Assembly: GCA_963784995.1 (NCBI GenBank)
Contig: CAWATZ010000024.1
Span: 124,001 to 188,000 of the forward strand
Direction: 5' to 3'
Source: CAWATZ01 sp963784995
GTDB taxonomy: Bacteria > Planctomycetota > Planctomycetia > Gemmatales > Gemmataceae
Length of the DNA stretch: 64,000 nt
The position numbers were made by a program, and so were the translations under genes. The notes under the pieces are model-generated. The model was not told where the DNA came from. It saw only the letters and a list, made by a program, of their open reading frames with translations, and did not search any database. How positions within the stretch are numbered: position 1 is the first letter of the stretch; each line of letters opens with the position of its first letter. Below, one piece after another: positions 46,001-54,986 of this stretch.

Positions 46001-46221
46001 GTGTTGGTCCCGCCGAGGTTTGCCTGGGTGATGCAATAGCGCAGATCGCCCGTTAAAAGACTGCCGGCTCCGGTATCGCCGATGCTGTTGACGGTGAACG
46101 TGGCCGGAACGCAGCGGTCCTCCAGCACCTCCAGGGCCGGGCGGGCTCGGTGTGGCACCTTGCGAAGCGTGCGCGTGACGGGGCGGGTGAACAACTGGCG
46201 AATCCAGGAACGCATCCTCAT
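43072..46221 (-). CDS. large secreted beta-helix adhesin with Pmp-like repeats, two frameshifts
   Basis: A secreted protein of about 1,050 codons. The N-terminus is Arg-rich and has RPALEVLEDRCVPATFTVNS, the planctomycete LExLEDR motif also seen in the 11777-12940 protein. Residues about 35-360 form a beta-helix closing with the choice-of-anchor Q pattern GPTQTVALLPGSPAINAG and DIGAFES. An Ig-like domain follows (SLAV-type, VTVRANNPVEPVNGGVVTFV), then a second, longer beta-helix with about eleven close copies of LTNCTVSGNSA and Gly runs. The frame shifts near 44315 (one extra G) and near 43135; after repair the protein ends SIVKGNKATTSDNDIFNGP at 43072. Such proteins are taken to be surface adhesins or structural filaments. 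Its 3' end lies 24 bases from KAS III fragment B. Confidence 0.82.
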   Translation of the reverse strand: MRMRSWIRQLFTRPVTRTLRKVPHRARPALEVLEDRCVPATFTVNSIGDTGAGSLLTGDLRYCITQANLGGTNTIQFDPTVFATPQTITLTGTQLELSNTSGTETITGPAAGVTVSGNNVSRVFQIDGGVAASISGLAITQGRAPNGSGLAVQGGGLFNNGGTVTLTGCTVSGNTRNGGLANIASGTLTLTSCTVSRNTGDGLYNNTGTTTLTNCTVSGNTSIGLFCRGGTAELTNCTVSGNGAGIDKFSTATVTIGNTIVAANSSYDVVGVFASQGHNLIGNTGSSSGWVGSDLTGTSAQPLNAALAPLGNYGGPTQTVALLPGSPAINAGSSGAGIPATDQRGLGRVGAIDIGAFESQGFTGLTLVAGSTPQTVNIGTLFANPLAVTVRANNPVEPVNGGVVTFVAQRATNGATAIVFASSAVIAGGQAAATVAPNNMDGSYQVVASANGTSPATFALTNTGPVFASLIVNTTSATLFPGAGLLSLPEAILFADADSSGNSNITFDKTVFKTPQTITLTGTQLELSNTSETETITGPKAGVTVSGGGLSRVFQVDGLVTASISGLTISGGNSATVGGGVNNSGTLTLTNCTVSGNSAAKDGGGVNNSGTLALSNCTVSGNSASYGGGGVSNSGTAHAGQLHGQRQRRCCRRRSDQLLWHAGDDQLHCQRQLRQQLRPRRRRREKLRHGHADQLHRQRQLRLLRRRLLQLRLACADQLHRQRQLRQRRRRRPVPMGWRFCRGVLCHGHADQLHRQRQLRPRWRHRRQLQRRRRRVQLFWEHGHADQLQSQRQLRHRRRRRRGQQILRHGHADQLHRQRQLHHRRRRRRVQPRFVLPQPGLLLDGHTDQLHRQRQLRHPSKIWPWRRWRRVQRRRRRRVHLLREHGHADQLHRQRQLRHRRRRWDFQPGHADRRLQQHHQEPVGVHGWWHQHDRWQRDDHQFRHQRQPGQLIWHRPGRWDLQCQQPSVADQLHGQRQPGQRRDCPGWGDLCHPEHGGRAELRGQRQQGEWQRAGRGWWDLQLQQRPESRGSIVKGNKATTSDNDIFNGP
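43520..44470 (-). repeat. tandem coding repeats of the adhesin
   Basis: A motif of about 30-36 bases (plus-strand core ttgccgctgacggtgcag) recurs roughly eleven times at 70-130 base intervals. On the minus strand it encodes TNCTVSGNSA. High identity at DNA level suggests recent duplication or gene conversion. The regular spacing can mimic a CRISPR array but spacers are coding and uneven. Confidence 0.85.
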
Positions 46222-46290
46222 GGCGAACTCCTCAAGCAGGATGGAAAGCAGACCGCCCAGGGGCGGAATGCGGTAAGGGCGGCAATGGTG

Positions 46291-47504
46291 TCAAGCAGGT
46301 CCCGAAGCGCGGACCGTCGCCGCGACCTCACCGAGACACTCGGTGGGGACCACAAAGGAACTCTCCAGCAACGTCTCGTCGTCGTTGATCAGGTCGGGGA
46401 ACCGCCGCGGCAGCACCGCCACGGCGAAGACTTCCTGAACACCGCTCTCGAACTTGAGCAGGGCGATCGGCTCGCCGCGGCGCAGGTCCACGACGCAGAC
46501 GCCGCAGGTCCGCTCCTCGGGGGCGAGCCGCTCGGTGATCGGGATGCCGCTGAAGACGGCCGACTCGCGGACCTGCGACAGCCCGACGAAGGCGAGATCC
46601 CCCGCGAAGTCGAGCCCGCGCGTGAACCCCGGCACGGCGGCGACCGCCTCATACCGGCCGGTGTTCCGGTCCACGTGTCCGAGCGTCCCCGAGCCCGACT
46701 CGCAGACCCACAGCCGGCCGCCATACCAGCGCGGCGAGTGGGGCATCGACAGACCCCGGCAGAGGATCGCGCCGGAGTCCACGTCCATCAGCAGGCCGCC
46801 CCGCGCCTTGTTCGGCCGCCAGCCGGCCATTGTGTTCGTTTCGCCCAGGGCGGTGACGTACTTCGGCTTGCCGTCCACCATGCGCCAGGCCGTTGAGGTG
46901 GCAGCGGTCCGACGGCTCCAGTTCGGTGACGAACGGCGGCCGCCAGCGCGGCACGAAGCTCGACTCGGGATCGAGCGTGGCCAGGCAGGAGAAGCGGGTG
47001 TTGACGAACCAGAGCTGGCCGCCGGCGCCGTAGGCCATCTCGTGGATCAGGACGTTGCCGGTGACGTGGCTGCGGCGCGGCAGGAAGCAGGCGTCGTGCC
47101 TGCCGGCGGGCTCCAGGCGGTGGGCGACGTCGGGGATGTCGCGGAACTCCCAGACCTGGATGGTGGTGCCGATGGCGAGTTTGGCGCCGCCGTCGGCCAG
47201 GGCCAGGCCCATCGGGGCCTTGAACGTGCGGTAGTGGGAGTTGAGGTGGTCCCCCTCGTCGCGGAGCATCACCAGCTTGCCGGCCTGGTAGGTGGTGACC
47301 AGCAGCGACGCGCCCAGCTGCCGCAACAGGGCGGGGAAGTTCGGCGTGTGGGCGGCCCGCAGCGGCCCCGGGTCCTCGGTCCTGGGGCCGGCCTGGGGCT
47401 GGCGTCGTGCTGGCGGGGGCACCGGGGACGCTCAAGGAATGATCGCGACCGCTCTGGTTGGTCGATTCCCGCGACAGGCGCGCGGGGGAACTTTGCGTAG
47501 CCAT
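46291..47504 (-). CDS. TIGR03032-like (DUF4915) protein, two frameshifts
   Basis: A protein of about 404 codons resembling the TIGR03032 family, a beta-propeller-like family of unknown function. Landmarks are LLVTTYQAGKLVMLR, FKAPMGLALADGGAKLAIGT, VHEMAYG-type IHEMAYGAGGQLWFVNTRFS, ESSFVPRWRPPFVTELEPSD, RCHLNGLA, then MVDGKPKYVTALGETNTMAG, LSMPHSPRWYGGRLWVCESG and TRGLDFAGDLAFVGLSQVRE. Frames change near 47430 and near 46890. ATG 47504 has GGAG 7 bases upstream. No signal peptide is evident. It is co-oriented with the adhesin, 70 bases apart, which suggests a joint module; any functional link is guesswork. Confidence 0.75.
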
Positions 47505-48071
47505 GTTTTTCTCCACCTGCGCCCAGGGGAGCCGGAACAGGACAGGCCGGCTTCGTCGAGCGCTGCGGTCTCAAAGTCAGTCCTCGGTGCAGGCAACACC
47601 TTGGAAGCGCGCAGGAAACCACGCACCCCGTACGTGCGACCGGTACGGAGGGGAACTTCAGCGGATAAAACGAGTCACCGAAGGACAGTTGTCTGGGATT
47701 CGGAAAACAATCCAGGAAGGGAGGGCGCTGGAGGCGACGTCTCCCGGGGCGGGGTCAATGGACCTTCCGCCCGGTCAGGTCTTGCTGGTCATTTGCGGTC
47801 CTTCTCGGGAAGCTCTATCTCTAATGGATAGATCCAGCGAAAACCTGTCAGGAAAATGACCTTCTTTGGTCGAACGTTGGTAATGTACCCACCCCTGCAA
47901 GCACCGGCAAGCGAAAAACTGGAAATAACTTTTTTCCGCATTTTGGGAGACTTTGGCATCCTGGGAGAGGGGACCGCTCCGCCCCCACCGAGCTTGTCTC
48001 GGTGGAGCGTGTGATTCTGCACTACCGGAAGAAAGGCGGCACAAGACATTTCCTGCGCTCGGCCTGAAGTA
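47505..48071. other. 567-base non-coding stretch, AT-richer than its surroundings
   Basis: No convincing gene. Short frames on the minus strand lack the codon bias of neighbours. An imperfect hairpin (ccaccgag / ctcggtgg) lies at about 47984-48005. The stretch probably holds the promoter of the TIGR03032-like gene and remnants of lost genes before KAS III fragment C. Confidence 0.45.
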
Positions 48072-48271
48072 GTGCCTGGAGCGGCTGCTGGAACGCTCCG
48101 GCCTGCGCGCTGGAGGAGATCGATCCGATCGCCCTGCGCCAGGAGGAGCAGGCCGGCCAGCTGCGTGCCGGGACGCTGGTGGTGCTGGTCGGCTTCGGAG
48201 TTGGCTGCTCCTGGCCGCGACCCTGGTGCGCTGGGTCGTGCCGCAAACGGCGGTCAACGCGGTGGCGTGAG
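48072..48271 (+). repeat. KAS III 3'-end repeat, copy C, with internal deletion
   Basis: 200 bases similar to the 3' third of the KAS III-like gene. It starts gtgcctggagcggctgctgg, loses about 130 bases at a short shared tcga (joining the equivalents of 39892 and about 40005), then follows the gene to gtggcgtgag. After the stop it shares gcggtcttg with copy D. A further 17-base piece, gaatgcggtggcgtgag, lies at 48315-48331. Confidence 0.85.
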
Positions 48272-48504
48272 CGGTCTTGTTGCGGGAGGGAAGCGGCAGA
48301 CGGAATAAGGAGACGAATGCGGTGGCGTGAGTCGTCTGGCTTCTTTCTCTCCTTGCGGGAACATCACTTTCTCCAAAGACCTGGCCTGCGAACTCTCCCT
48401 GTCAAAAATGAACGCGGTTTAAACAATGAAAAATCACTTGAACGGGACCTCGCCGGCGCAGATAATCGGTTATCCGAAATGTGTCCGGACGGACCGAGGC
48501 TGAG

Positions 48505-49099
48505 ATGTCCGCTCAGAACGACTTTGATCGGCTCATGGATGCTTGCGCCGTGGCGATGAAGAGGCGGCGCGGGAGGTGTTCCACCGCTTCGTGCGCCGCC
48601 TGATTGCCCTGGCCCGCAGCCAGCTGGATTCCTGGATTCGCAGCCGCGTCGAGCCGGAGGACGTGGTGCAGTCGGTCTTTCGCAGCTTCTTCACGCGCTT
48701 CGAGTCTGCCCAGTTTCAGGTAGACGGCTGGGACAGCCTCTGGACCGTCCTGGCGCTCATCACGGTCCGCAAGTGCCGTAATCGCATGGAGTTCTGGCAT
48801 GCGGCCAAGCGCGATCTGCAGCGCGAAGCCAGCCAGCCCAGTCGCGGCGATCCGCTGGCGCAGTGCTGGCCCGCGATCCGACACCGTCGGAGGCGGCCAT
48901 CCTGTCCGAAACGGTCGAGCAGCTCATGAAGGACCTGCCCGAACGCGATCGTGCCATCCTGACCTTGCACTTGCAAGGCTGCGACAGCGCCGCCATCAGC
49001 ACACGTGTGAACCGCACCGAGCGCACCGTTCGCCGGACGCTGGAGCGAATCCGGCAGATGCTGATCGGCTTACAAGCAGACGCGACCGACAAGCGATAA
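48505..49099 (+). CDS. ECF-type RNA polymerase sigma factor, two frameshifts
   Basis: A sigma-70 family factor of about 198 codons in the planctomycete ECF group that is commonly linked to protein kinases. Region 2 reads FVRRLIALARSQLDSWIRSR, VEPEDVVQSVFRSFFTRFES; region 4 reads ETVEQLMKDLPERDRAILTL and RVNRTERTVRRTLERIRQML with a helix-turn-helix. Frames change near 48540 (between MSAQNDFDRLMD and LRRGDEEAAREVFHRF) and near 48865 (RRDPTPSEAAILSETVE). ATG 48505 gives the usual start. It lies 30 bases before the kinase pseudogene on the same strand; in related loci the kinase is thought to control the sigma factor. With the kinase decayed, its own function is doubtful. Confidence 0.8.
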
Positions 49100-49129
49100 C
49101 AGGTGACGGTCGCGGGAGGATAACCGCCG

Positions 49130-51790
49130 ATGTTTATCCACAATCGCTACCTGGCCAAGTGCGACCCGGACGTGGTGCTGGCGCTCGAGGAGCGCGTGGA
49201 GCGTTTCGAGACGGCCTGGCGCAAGGCAAGCGGCCGTGCCTGGCCGACTTCTTGCCGGCGAGCGGGATCGATGCCGAGCCACGCTGCTGGAGCTGATCCA
49301 TGCCGACCTGGAATACCGCTGGAAGGCGGGCGAGAGTACACGGGTGGAAGAGTACCTGGAAGACTACCCGGAGCTGGCCGAGGAAGAAGAGCTGATCGAA
49401 TTGACCGAAGCGGAACGGCGGCTGGGCCGGCGTTTCCCCAACTCCTCTCCCGCGGCTGGAAGGGAGGCAGGGAACGAGGCGAGCGGCTCTGCCCGGCTGG
49501 GCAAGTTCGAGCTTCTGGAGGAGCTGGGATCGGGGGCCTTCGGCAGCGTCTATCGTGTGCGCGATACGGTGCTGGATCGAATCGTGGCCGTCAAGGTTTC
49601 GCGCAGCAACTGGGAATGCCAGGAAGAACTCGATCGCTTTCTCCGCGAGACGCACAATGCGGCGGCGCTGCGCCATCCCGGCATCGTCACGGTTCACGAG
49701 GCGGGGCAAAGCGAGGGCCGCTGTTACCTGGTAAGCGAGCTGGTGCGGGGACCGAGGCTGGCGCGGCGGCTGGCCGCGGGCCGGCCGGCCTTCGGGGAAT
49801 CAGTCGAGATCGTGGCTCAAGTGGCCGAGGCCTTCACCTCGCCCATCAGCGGCGGCTGATCCACCGGGACCTCAAGCCTCCAGCTATTCTCCTCGATGCC
49901 GAGGGCCGGCCGCTGCTGGCGGATTTCGGCCTGTCCCGGCGGACGACGGACAGCACGCTGACCGTGGAGGGTCAGGTGCTGGGCACGCCCGCCTACATGC
50001 CGCCCGAACAGGCCCAGGGCGACGCCCACCGTGCCGATGCCCGCAGCGACGTCTATAGCCTGGGTGTTGTTTTCTACGAGCTGCTGACCGGCACGCCGCC
50101 GTTTCGGGGACAGGGTGCGATGGTGGTGCGGCGCATCCTCGAAGAAGAGCCGCTGGCCCGTGACGGCTCGACGACAGCATCCCGCGCGACCTGGAGACCA
50201 TCTGCTTGAAGGCCCTGTGCAAGGAACCGGCCAGCCGCTACCAGACGGCGGCGGAACTGGCCGAGGAGCTGCGGCGGTTTCGGCGCGGCGAACCGATCCG
50301 GGCTCGGCCGACAGGCGCGGTCGGCCGGCTGGTGCGCTGGTGCCGCCGCTGACCTGTGGTGGCCGGCCTGCTGGCCGCCCTGGTGCTGGTCACACTCACG
50401 GGTTTCGCCGGCGTCACCCTGGCCTGGCGGCAAGCCGAGGCCCACCTGGCCGAGGCACGCTATCAGAAAGAAGAAGCCGACCGCAATTATCGTGAGGCCC
50501 ATCAGGCGATCAGCGAGTTCGCACGAATCGGTTCGCACCCTCTGATGACCCGATCGACCCGATGTGAACCCTGTGCGGACGGAGTTGGCGGCGACGGCCC
50601 TGAAGTACTACGAGAGTTTCCTCGAACGGCGGGCCGACGACTCCTCCCTGCGACTCGATGTCGCGGAATCGTATCGGCACCTCGGCAACCTTTACGCAAG
50701 CACTTCAGGAAACCTCCTCAAGGCCGCGGCCGCGTACCGGAAGGGCTTGCCTCTGTGGCAGGAGCTGGTGAGCGCTAGCCGGAAGAATTCCGTTTCCGGC
50801 GTTCGCTGGCCAACGTGTGCTTTGAACTCGGAAAAATCCATGTCCGCTACGGTCAGAACGAGGAGGCTGTACCGCTGCTAAGGCAAGCCTGCGACCTGCT
50901 GCCCGCCTGATCGCCGCGGAACCCGGCAACGTGGTGTATCTCCTGGACATGGCCCACAGTCACCTGCTTCTCAGCAGCCTCCTTAGCGATGCAGCGCACA
51001 CCAGGATCGCCGAGCAATGTTACCAGCAAATGCTCGATCTGCTGCAGCTCCTTCACCGCAACGACCCGAGTTTGCGCGCCGATGCAAGCCAATTAGCCGA
51101 CGTCTATCACCAATTGGGGTCATAATGCAGAGGGGGAAGCGTCCGCCGGGGAGCGCTGTTCGAGCAAGAACGCCGTTGCTGACGAAGCTCTGAAGGACAG
51201 CCCTGGCGACATCGCTTTACAGCTCCTGTTAGCGACGAACCTGTTTCCTTTGCTCTGCGCTCAGGATCGTTCGGCTCGTTCGCGCCGCTCTTGCTCGTTC
51301 CGACGGCTGCGTTGCTGTGGGATGAGATGTATCGAAACGATCCACCGATGAGATATGTCTCGTACTGCTGGCGGCTGCTATCACAAGATCGGCTACTTTA
51401 CTAAGGAAGCAGGGCGATTGGAAGAGGCAGTCACATGGTATCAGCGCTCCCTGGCGTTGCGTCAGCAGCTTTGCCGGCTCAATCCCGAGAGTCCAAAGAA
51501 CCGCAGCGACCTGAGCGGCACCTTGTACCGATTGGGACAGGCCCTGGAAGCAGTGAAGCTTTACCCTGAGGCCGAGTCAGTGTACCGTCAGGCGCTCGAG
51601 GACGAGCAAGCGGTATTCGCCCGGCAGCAAGGCGAACCCGATGTGTCGCAGCCGTCTCCGCGACCGCTGCGAGGCACTGGCTCGCGTGTGCAAGGTGCTG
51701 GGGCGAACGGCGGAGGCGGAGAAAGCCGTCCTGGAGGGCAACAAGCTAGTGCCGGCGGCTGGCACGCTGCGAACCGCTGGGCCGCGTTAA
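49130..51790 (+). pseudogene. Ser/Thr protein kinase-TPR protein, heavily degraded
   Basis: The remains of a kinase with C-terminal tetratricopeptide repeats. Pieces in order are MFIHNRYLAKCDPDVVLALE; GKFELLEELGSGAFGSVYRV with VAVKVSRSNW; LIHRDLKPPAILLDAEGRPL with ADFGLSRR; GTPAYMPPEQAQGDAHRADA; IPRDLETICLKALCKEPASR; a membrane helix VVAGLLAALVLVTLTGFAGV; and TPR-like parts YHKIGYFTKEAGRLEEAVTW and YPEAESVYRQALEDEQAVFA, ending EKAVLEGNKLVPAAGTLRTA and a stop at 51788-51790. At least six frame changes, an in-frame TGA after WCRR (where NPVV is expected) and a corrupted stretch at 51125-51355 show true decay, not only read errors. It follows the sigma factor as in intact planctomycete loci. Confidence 0.8.
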
Positions 51791-51874
51791 CGAGCGCGGC
51801 TTACGCAAGCGCCGGCCGGCAACGGCGCGAACAACTCCAGCTGAGCAAACAGAAGCCACCGAGGCTGGCCAACG

Positions 51875-52503
51875 TCAGGCCGGAAGCGCCGGGACACTCG
51901 CTACCGAAGGCGAGTCTTGAAGCTCCAAGGGGCCTACTTCCAGCAGCGTACTGGCATTGTAGGAGATGGCGGAGACATTCAACCTGGAAATGTTGCTCGT
52001 ATCGCTGACGATTCCCACGAATTCTCCGGATCCGGTAGCAGGAAGTTGCCATGAACCCAGAGCATTCCCACTGGAATCGAACGCCGTGATCTGAAACGGG
52101 TCGTCTCCAATGATGTTGCCTTCTGTTAATGCCTCCATTAAGGCTCCCGCCGCAGCGACAGGCTGGCTGAAGGTGAGGATTATTCCGGCAGAACTCGACG
52201 TGCCGAATGCGCCATAGATTTCGCCTCCATAATTATCAATGGCAGGGTAACCGGAAAGATTCGCTGGAGAGATAGTGGAACCAGATGCTCCGCTTCCGGC
52301 ACCTTGAACAGAGACGTCGATTCCATTCGTGGAAACAATCGTGGGAATAGTGGCGTCGAATCCACTCCAGCTTGCAGCGTCGTTCGGGGCGAGCGAGTGG
52401 AAGAAGTGACAAGGATCAACCCGGCTTTCGCCGGCGTTGGCCCGAGAAAGGCAACCAGGACGGCGGTGAGGACGGCTCGAAGCAAGATTACACTAACGCG
52501 CAT
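51875..52503 (-). CDS. hypothetical secreted protein, frameshifted
   Basis: A secreted protein of about 209 codons. The signal peptide is MRVSVILLRAVLTAVLVAFL, cleaved near AKAGLI. After a frameshift near 52395 the mature part reads LAPNDAASWSGFDATIPTIV, ISPANLSGYPAIDNYGGEIY, GIILTFSQPVAAAGALMEAL and FQITAFDSSGNALGSWQLPA, the pattern of beta-sandwich proteins that often carry a PEP-CTERM sorting tail. No such tail is present here (it ends SVASVPALPA). AGGGG precedes ATG 52503. It is convergent with the kinase pseudogene, 84 bases away. Confidence 0.6.
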
Positions 52504-52960
52504 CAGTGACCCCTTTCGGAAAACAGAGCAACCACCGAAAAGACGACCGACCTCACGCACGAGGCCAGACGTCGTCCAATTGGAGGTGTCGCAAGGCAAG
52601 CACATAACGACGAGGGAAAGCGTGTTGGGCGCACACGCAACTCCCCTCAAATAGGTAAATCAGGAAACGGCGCCGAAATGGACAAAAAAATAATAGAAGC
52701 TCCGTCTCATTCCTGGCGTCCCCGTCAGAGTGCCAGAGAGGGACTCGCCTCGGAGTGAAAATCAGATCTAAATGGCAAGCCGGATGCCGAGAAAGAACAA
52801 GCCTGGTGATTTGCTGCAAGAGCTTGTCATTCAATTAGTTTGGACAACCAGAGAACAAACCTCGACAGATCTTCACTGTTCGTCGCTCGATACGGGTATT
52901 AAGAAAAGCGAACAACTGCTATTCAGTCTGCTTTACTGTTGGAGCGGAATCCATTAGAGG

Positions 52961-53053
52961 CACGAACAGCAAGGCGAGCGGCGCGGCGTCAGCCCGCCGG
53001 TGGGAGGCTTCTACCGGCGGGGTTACGCCCCGCCGCTCACCTTGCTGTTAGTG
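52961..53053. repeat. imperfect 41-bp inverted repeat (CTAACAG family)
   Basis: Arms 52961-53001 and 53013-53053 pair with five mismatches around an 11-base loop. The outer part matches the palindrome at 5423-5513, and the inner ggcgtcagcccgccggt matches the one at 55281-55367. Confidence 0.85.
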
Positions 53054-53203
53054 GGTCTTATCGATCCCAGCGTCCGGCGCAAATAACCCTTGGCGGTCCA
53101 GCCTGTGGATCTCCCCGGTTGGAGGAGAAGCCGGGCCTCCTGCGCGCTGTGGATCACGAGCCCTGACCTGGTTCGATCGCTGGTCTCGGAGCTGGCAAGC
53201 GAG

Positions 53204-53310
53204 GTGCGGGCACGCTGGTGGCGTTGGTCGGCTTCGGCGTCGGCTACTCCTGGGCGTGACCCTGGTGCGCTGGGTCGTGCCGCAAACGGCGGTCAACGCG
53301 GTGGCGTGAG
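53204..53310 (+). repeat. KAS III 3'-end repeat, copy D
   Basis: About 107 bases similar to the last part of the KAS III-like gene, ending gtggcgtgag. It shares with copy C the variant caaacggcgg and the downstream gcggtcttg, so C and D are closer to each other than to the intact gene. Like B it lacks one G in the cctggg tract. Confidence 0.85.
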
Positions 53311-53472
53311 CGGTCTTGCTCGGTCCGTTCCGGCTATCGGACCTCCTTGGCGAAGAAGTCGGCCAGGTTGCTGGGATCAACCCCAGGCAGTTCCAGGGCG
53401 GACAAAGACTGCAGCAAGTTGTACGATAGCGATCATGGGGTCTCCGGCTGCAAACAGGCAGAGGATCAGCCG

Positions 53473-54045
53473 ATGACGGATGCGGAACTGCAATTGCTGC
53501 GGCTGCTTCGGGAGCGCTCGTTCCGGCAAGGGACGTTCAAGCTGGCGTCCGGCGACACCAGCGATTACTACGTAGACGGCAAGATGACCGAGGTCTTTTC
53601 CACCGGGGCCTATCTGATCGGCGAGATCTTCTGGGAGCGCACCCGGGAGCGCGGCATCGACGCCATCGGCGGCCTGGAGGTCGGGGCAGTGCCGCTGACC
53701 ACCGCGACGGTCATCAGCTACCACCTGCACGGCCGGCCGATGGAGGGGTTCTGGGTTCGCGACAAGGTCAAGGGCCACGGCACGCAGAAGGTCATCGAGG
53801 GCGGCCTGAAGCCGGGGATGCGCGTGGCCATCGTCGAGGACGTGGTCACGCGCGGCAACTCGGTGATCAAGGCGGTCCAGGAAGTGCGGGCGCTCGGCTG
53901 CGAGGTGGTGCTGGTCCTGGTCGTCGTGGATCGGCTGAGCGGCGCTGAGCAGCTGTTCAAGGAGAACGCTGTCCCGGCGTACGAGGCAGTGTTCACGGTT
54001 CGCGATTTGAAGGGGCAGACCGACGGCGGCGGCAACCCCGCGTGA
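53473..54045 (+). CDS. pyrE: orotate phosphoribosyltransferase
   Basis: A 190-residue enzyme of pyrimidine synthesis that joins orotate and PRPP to give orotidine monophosphate. The start RLLRERSFRQGTFKLASGDT then SDYYVDGK is the conserved orotate-site region; VEVGAVPL-type GGLEVGAVPLTTATVI follows; the PRPP-binding loop is VAIVEDVVTRGNSVIKAVQE with the acidic pair. Lys/Arg of the flexible loop lie in FWVRDKVKGHGTQKVIEG. Length is normal. ATG 53473 has AGAGGA upstream. No other pyr gene is in the window. The gene is intact and marks the return to core chromosome after the accessory stretch. Confidence 0.93.
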   Translation: MTDAELQLLRLLRERSFRQGTFKLASGDTSDYYVDGKMTEVFSTGAYLIGEIFWERTRERGIDAIGGLEVGAVPLTTATVISYHLHGRPMEGFWVRDKVKGHGTQKVIEGGLKPGMRVAIVEDVVTRGNSVIKAVQEVRALGCEVVLVLVVVDRLSGAEQLFKENAVPAYEAVFTVRDLKGQTDGGGNPA

Positions 54046-54100
54046 ACGTGACGGCCGTCCTGGCCGTGCCTGCTGATGGCACAGACTGGGAAGCAGAGAG

Positions 54101-54986
54101 TCAATCCTGGACGCGCTTGACCATGCGGTGCAGGCCGGAGAGCGTGTGCAGGGCGACCGAACCCTCGTGCTGCCGAATCCACTTCCCCTCCACGGCGGCG
54201 CCGCGGTTCAGGTGGTTCTCGACACAGCAACAGACGCTGGCGACGAGATACAGGTGCCAGAGGAAGCAAAACAACCAGCCGGCCGCCAGCCAGGGCAGGA
54301 ACCTGGTCAGGAGCGACAGCCGCGCCGCGTACAGCACGGCACCGACAGAGCCGCCCAGCAGAAGGCCCACGAAACCGAGGTTGAAGTCCACGTTCCGGAT
54401 CCGCGCCTGGTCCTGGAAGCAAGTTGCCACGTTGCGCAGGAACTGGCTGAACACCAGCGAGGCGATCAGGCCGAGGACGAGGCTGCACAGCTGCAGCAGC
54501 GTGCCTGGGCTCCGCAGGTCGAGCGTGACCACCTCGGCCAGCCCCCGCTGCATGGCCGCGAAGGCGCGGGCCCGGTCCAGGTAGGCGCCGACTCCATTCA
54601 GGAGCGAGCCCAGCAGCACCAGAGTGAAGCAGACGTACATCACCTCCTTGGCGTGCTGGTGCTGGGGGGAGTACATCAGGCAGCGCCACTGGCCGAACAG
54701 CACGAAGCCGTAACTGAACACTGCGGTCGCGACCAAGGTGAGGAGGCCCAGCAACAGACAGCCTTCCCGCTGCTCCTGGATGGCGTCGCTGCTCATGCCG
54801 ACGACCGGACCGTCCGCCAGGCCGGCGCAGCAGCAGCCAGCCGGTAACCGCGCCGCCGATGAGGATCACGTATCCCATGGCAACGAGGCGAAGGCCGGTG
54901 CTGACCGCTCTCCAGCCACTCTCCGTGTTGTACTGCCAGGGCGTCTCGGTGTGATCGGTAACATACTTGGCGGTAACCAGGCTCAT
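54101..54986 (-). CDS. hypothetical multi-pass membrane protein, frameshifted
   Basis: About 295 codons. The first 55 residues (MSLVTAKYVTDHTETPWQYN, LVAMGYVILIGGAVTGWLLL) lie in one frame and the rest (MSSDAIQEQREGCLLLGLLT onward) in another, with the break near 54820. Five to six predicted helices are visible: about residues 35-55, 75-95, 112-132, 165-190, 205-225 and 240-260. I recognise no family. GGGGAGAG lies 7 bases before ATG 54986. It is convergent with pyrE, 55 bases apart, and divergent from the ribosomal cluster. Confidence 0.6.

Larger units (their letters stand above)
52504..53472. other. 970-base gap with a palindrome and KAS III fragment D
   Basis: No gene is supported. 52640-52940 is noticeably AT-richer than the rest of the window and contains only a doubtful 61-codon frame. 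It is followed by the palindrome at 52961-53053 and the KAS III fragment D. The pyrE promoter and leader must lie in 53311-53472; AGAGGA precedes the pyrE start. Confidence 0.5.

Noticed and set aside
47789..48049. An 86-codon minus-strand gene
   Set aside because: It lacks the third-position GC bias of neighbours, a ribosome binding site and any recognised motif.
52772..52957. A 61-codon plus-strand gene in the AT-richer gap
   Set aside because: No ribosome binding site, no motif and low GC; more likely chance in a non-coding remnant.
53311..53472. pyrE as the attachment gene of the accessory region
   Set aside because: The repeats match the KAS III 3' end, not pyrE, and they lie upstream of the pyrE start rather than at its 3' end.
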